DNA of 64,000 nt. Source: Polaromonas eurypsychrophila. Its GTDB lineage: Bacteria > Pseudomonadota > Gammaproteobacteria > Burkholderiales > Burkholderiaceae_C. Below are positions 61,932 through 64,000 of the stretch, in pieces (position 1 is the stretch's first letter; every line of letters starts with the position of its first letter). The notes under the pieces are model-generated. The model saw nothing but the letters and a program-made list of their open reading frames with translations, searched no databases and was not told the DNA's origin. Where the stretch lies: NCBI RefSeq assembly GCF_014641715.1, contig NZ_BMIG01000007.1, positions 124,001 to 188,000 on the forward strand, in the 5' to 3' direction. A program made the translations under genes and the position numbers.

Positions 61932-62942
61932 TCAGGCGGCAAGTTGAAGCCGCACTTGCCCACTTTCTTCCTGCATGGTTCGAGCCAGCAGCTTGACCAG
62001 GGCATACAGCGTGTCGATATGAGGTGTGGGCGTCTGTGTCAGGCGGCCGAGTTCCACCACTGAGCCGACCAGGGCATCAATCTCGGGTGCGCGCCCGGCC
62101 TCAATGTCCTGCAACATGGATGTCTTGTGTTTGCCCACCTTCTCGGCACCCGCAATGCGCTTTTCAAGTGTCACGCGAAATCCAATGCCCAGCTTGTGGG
62201 CAACGTCTTGCGCTTCGCGCATCATGCTGGCCGCGAGCTCGCGTGACAGCGGGAATTGGCAGATGTCCTGCAAGGTGGAGTGGGTCAGGCTGCTGATGGG
62301 GTTGAAGGTGAGGTTGCCCCAGAGCTTGAGCCAGATTTCGGAACGGATGTTGTCAAGCACCGGTGCCTTGAAGCCCGCCCTGGAAAAACATTCAGAGATG
62401 CGCGTGACCCGTTCGCTGGCCGTGCCGTCGAGCTCACCCACCGGGAAGCGGTCGCCCTCAATGTGCCTGACGACGCCCGGCGCGACCAGCTCTGACGCTG
62501 GATAGACGACGCAGCCGATCACCCGCTGCGGCGGGATATTTTTGACCAGGATGCCGGTGGGGTCAACGCTGTGCACCTGGCTGCCCTCGAACGGTCCGCC
62601 ATGCTTGTGAAAATACCAGTAGGGGATGCCGTTTTGCATGGTGACCACGGTGGTGTGTGGCGCGAACAGTTTGGGCAGATCATTGGCCACGGCCTCGACC
62701 TGGTGCGCTTTCATCGCCAGAATCACAATGTCTTGCGGACCGGCTTCTGCATAGTTGTTGGTGGCCTTGACATCGCCGGCGACATGTTCACTGCCGTCGT
62801 GCATGATGAGTTTCATGCCGTTCTTGCGAATGGCGTCGAGGTTGGCGCCGCGCACCATGAAAGTCACGTCCTCGCCAGCCAGTGCCAGTTTCACGCCCAC
62901 ATAACCGCCGATGGCTCCGGCTCCAATGATCGCAATCTTCAC
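61932..62942 (-). CDS. Ketopantoate reductase (PanE/ApbA)-family oxidoreductase
   Basis: A 336-residue NADP-dependent reductase. The N-terminus has GAGAIGGYVGVKLALAGEDV (Rossmann GxGxxG); the Lys in ILAMKAHQVE, the Asn/Asp region LTFNPISSL and the Glu in REAQDVAHKLGI fit the ketopantoate reductase active site. It probably reduces a 2-oxo acid. Its partner upstream is a fumarylacetoacetate hydrolase-type gene, so a catabolic rather than pantothenate role is likely. 21 bp after that gene, same strand. Confidence 0.92.
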   Translation of the reverse strand: MKIAIIGAGAIGGYVGVKLALAGEDVTFMVRGANLDAIRKNGMKLIMHDGSEHVAGDVKATNNYAEAGPQDIVILAMKAHQVEAVANDLPKLFAPHTTVVTMQNGIPYWYFHKHGGPFEGSQVHSVDPTGILVKNIPPQRVIGCVVYPASELVAPGVVRHIEGDRFPVGELDGTASERVTRISECFSRAGFKAPVLDNIRSEIWLKLWGNLTFNPISSLTHSTLQDICQFPLSRELAASMMREAQDVAHKLGIGFRVTLEKRIAGAEKVGKHKTSMLQDIEAGRAPEIDALVGSVVELGRLTQTPTPHIDTLYALVKLLARTMQEESGQVRLQLAA

Positions 62943-62963
62943 ACCCGTTCTCCCGAAAAATGG

Positions 62964-63731
62964 CTATTCAAACCGGTTGCTGAGCCTGCCGATGCCAGCA
63001 ATCTCCACCTCAATGGTGCTTCCGGGCTTCATGGATCCGACGCCCACTGATGTTCCGCAGAGGATGATGTCGCCCGCGTACAGCGTGATGTCCTGTGAAA
63101 TCAGGCTGACCAGTTGCTGTACCGAAAAACGCATGTCGCTGATCGGATAGTCCTGGCGCACTTCTCCGTTGAGGAGCGTCCTGACCATCAGTTTTGCCGG
63201 ATTCAGGCCGGTAGCAACCACCGGACCGAACGGGCAAAAAGTGTCAAATCCTTTGGCCCGCACCCACTGAGCAAATGATGGATCGCGATTCAAAATGTCG
63301 GCGACCGTCACATCATTGGCGCAGGTGTAGCCAAACACATGATCGAGCGCCTCACGCTCCTGCACCTGTTTGCAGGTTTTGCCGATGACAATGCCCAACT
63401 CGCCTTCAAAAACCACTTTGCCGTCGCAAGGTGGCTTGCGGATGGTGTCACCTGGCGCCAGATAGGAGTTCGGGGACTTGATGAGGTACAGCGGCTCGTT
63501 GGGGACGGGTAAATTGAGTTTCTCGCCCAGCGCGTGAAAGTTGTTCCACAAGGCGATCACCTTGGTGGGTTGAACCGGGGTCAGCAACTCCACGTCAGCC
63601 AGTGGCACCAGGCGCTTGGTCGGGACGGCGCGGATGAACATGTCGCCTTCGCAGACCTGGACCTGCTCGCCCTGCAACATCCCGAAACGAATGGACTGGC
63701 CTTCCCTGAAACGCACCCAGTGATTTGACAT
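62964..63731 (-). CDS. Fumarylacetoacetate hydrolase-family protein
   Basis: A 255-residue FAH-family protein. The metal-binding Glu cluster is in FEGELGIVIGKT, with further conserved stretches IKSPNSYLAPGDTIRKPP, YTCANDVTVADI and KGFDTFCPFGPVV, and the Asp/Gly-rich DIILCGTSVGVGSMKPG near the end. Members hydrolyse or decarboxylate 2-oxo acids such as acylpyruvates or 2-oxo-hept-3-ene-dioate in aromatic degradation. The ligand is unknown. Start complementary to 63731. Confidence 0.93.
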   Translation of the reverse strand: MSNHWVRFREGQSIRFGMLQGEQVQVCEGDMFIRAVPTKRLVPLADVELLTPVQPTKVIALWNNFHALGEKLNLPVPNEPLYLIKSPNSYLAPGDTIRKPPCDGKVVFEGELGIVIGKTCKQVQEREALDHVFGYTCANDVTVADILNRDPSFAQWVRAKGFDTFCPFGPVVATGLNPAKLMVRTLLNGEVRQDYPISDMRFSVQQLVSLISQDITLYAGDIILCGTSVGVGSMKPGSTIEVEIAGIGRLSNRFE

Positions 63732-63740
63732 CCCGCGCTT

Positions 63741-64000
63741 TCAGGTCAGCGCACTTGTCGCCGCACGGTGCGCGGGCGCGCCGGACGTTGCGTTGTGCCG
63801 TGAAGTTGGAGGGAGGTGCGAGTCGCCGATCCAGCCGTAGGCGGCTTGAACTGCCCGATGGCCCATGCTCGCATAACACCTGGCCTGGGTGGTTTCGATG
63901 GCGCCCACCAGAAATTCGGCTTCGTAAGCGCGCAGCAAGTGCGATTGCTCGGTTTCCAGGTAAATGCGCACACCCTCGCGGCCATGGGCCTGCAGGCGGG
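63741..64000 (-). CDS. Unidentified protein, C-terminal fragment
   Basis: The frame is open to the window edge, so the N-terminus lies outside. The visible ~86 residues include REGVRIYLETEQSHLLRAYE and FLVGAIETTQARCYASMGHR, then a Pro/Ser/Ala-rich tail. I do not recognise the family. It ends nine bases before the FAH-family start, so it is probably co-transcribed with the FAH and ketopantoate reductase genes. Confidence 0.55.
   Translation of the reverse strand, partial: RLQAHGREGVRIYLETEQSHLLRAYEAEFLVGAIETTQARCYASMGHRAVQAAYGWIGDSHLPPTSRHNATSGAPAHRAATSALT

Overview
The window is GC-rich (roughly 64 % by eye), densely coded DNA with short intergenic gaps. It carries several Bug-type (TctC-like) solute receptors, a form I aerobic CO dehydrogenase locus, and small dispersed repeats of kinds I associate with Comamonadaceae. 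The source is most likely a betaproteobacterium of the order Burkholderiales, family Comamonadaceae (Polaromonas/Rhodoferax-like). This is inference from gene content and style. I see no rRNA, tRNA, CRISPR array, integrase or transposase.

Layout. 1-10 kb holds a truncated Bug receptor, a flavin monooxygenase, clpB behind a sigma32-like promoter, a histone-deacetylase-family hydrolase, a leaderless SBP-like protein, a DUF3297 protein, a YebC-family regulator, a glutathione transferase and a membrane protein. 10.2-19.9 kb is a CO-oxidation locus: an RcoM-type haem PAS-LytTR regulator, then coxM-coxS-coxL (form I active-site loop AYRCSFR), coxG, coxD and coxE, a MocA-like cytidylyltransferase, a 2OG-Fe(II) oxygenase-like protein and a thioesterase. 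20-34 kb is accessory: an MmeI-like single-chain restriction-modification enzyme, an amidase, a coniferyl-aldehyde-dehydrogenase-like enzyme, a GlcG/HbpS plus Bug pair, a CAP-domain protein, an AraC regulator, an MFS and a DMT transporter, a dienelactone-hydrolase-like protein and an internally deleted 3-methyladenine glycosylase remnant. 34-41 kb contains an aldo/keto reductase and an uncharacterised catabolic cluster (Bug receptor, Gfo/Idh/MocA dehydrogenase, DUF993 aldolase-like protein, sugar isomerase-like protein) next to a TetR regulator with two recognisable operators. 41-47 kb has a ThDP enzyme flanked by inverted repeats, a Lys/Ala-rich SWIB protein, and an ArsR / OsmC / P450 / ABM group.

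47-61 kb is the most coherent system: a complete oxalate-to-CO2 locus. Reading leftward from 56.5 kb it runs oxc, frc, a PAS protein, a second frc paralogue, a fused NuoE-NuoF-type formate dehydrogenase subunit (fdsGB-like) and the catalytic subunit fdsA. A Crp/Fnr-type regulator diverges from oxc, and a tripartite tricarboxylate transporter (tctC-tctB-tctA) lies beyond it. The same FNR-like box (TTGAC-N4-GTCAA) occurs before both oxc and tctC. In the oxc promoter it sits at -41.5 from the start site predicted from a TATGAT -10. This suggests that one regulator controls oxalate breakdown and the transporter, and that the TTT system may import oxalate. The CO and oxalate/formate loci both yield CO2 and reducing power.

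A second theme is small repeats that enter coding regions. One family of about 60 bp (six copies, each with a GATAGC/GTAGC core) supplies the stop codon or last residues of several genes and lies in-frame near the end of the P450. A ~90-bp CCCCCTCGGGGGG-type repeat flanks the ThDP enzyme in inverted orientation and sits in-frame inside the AraC regulator. A REP-like palindrome sits in-frame inside the MmeI-like enzyme.
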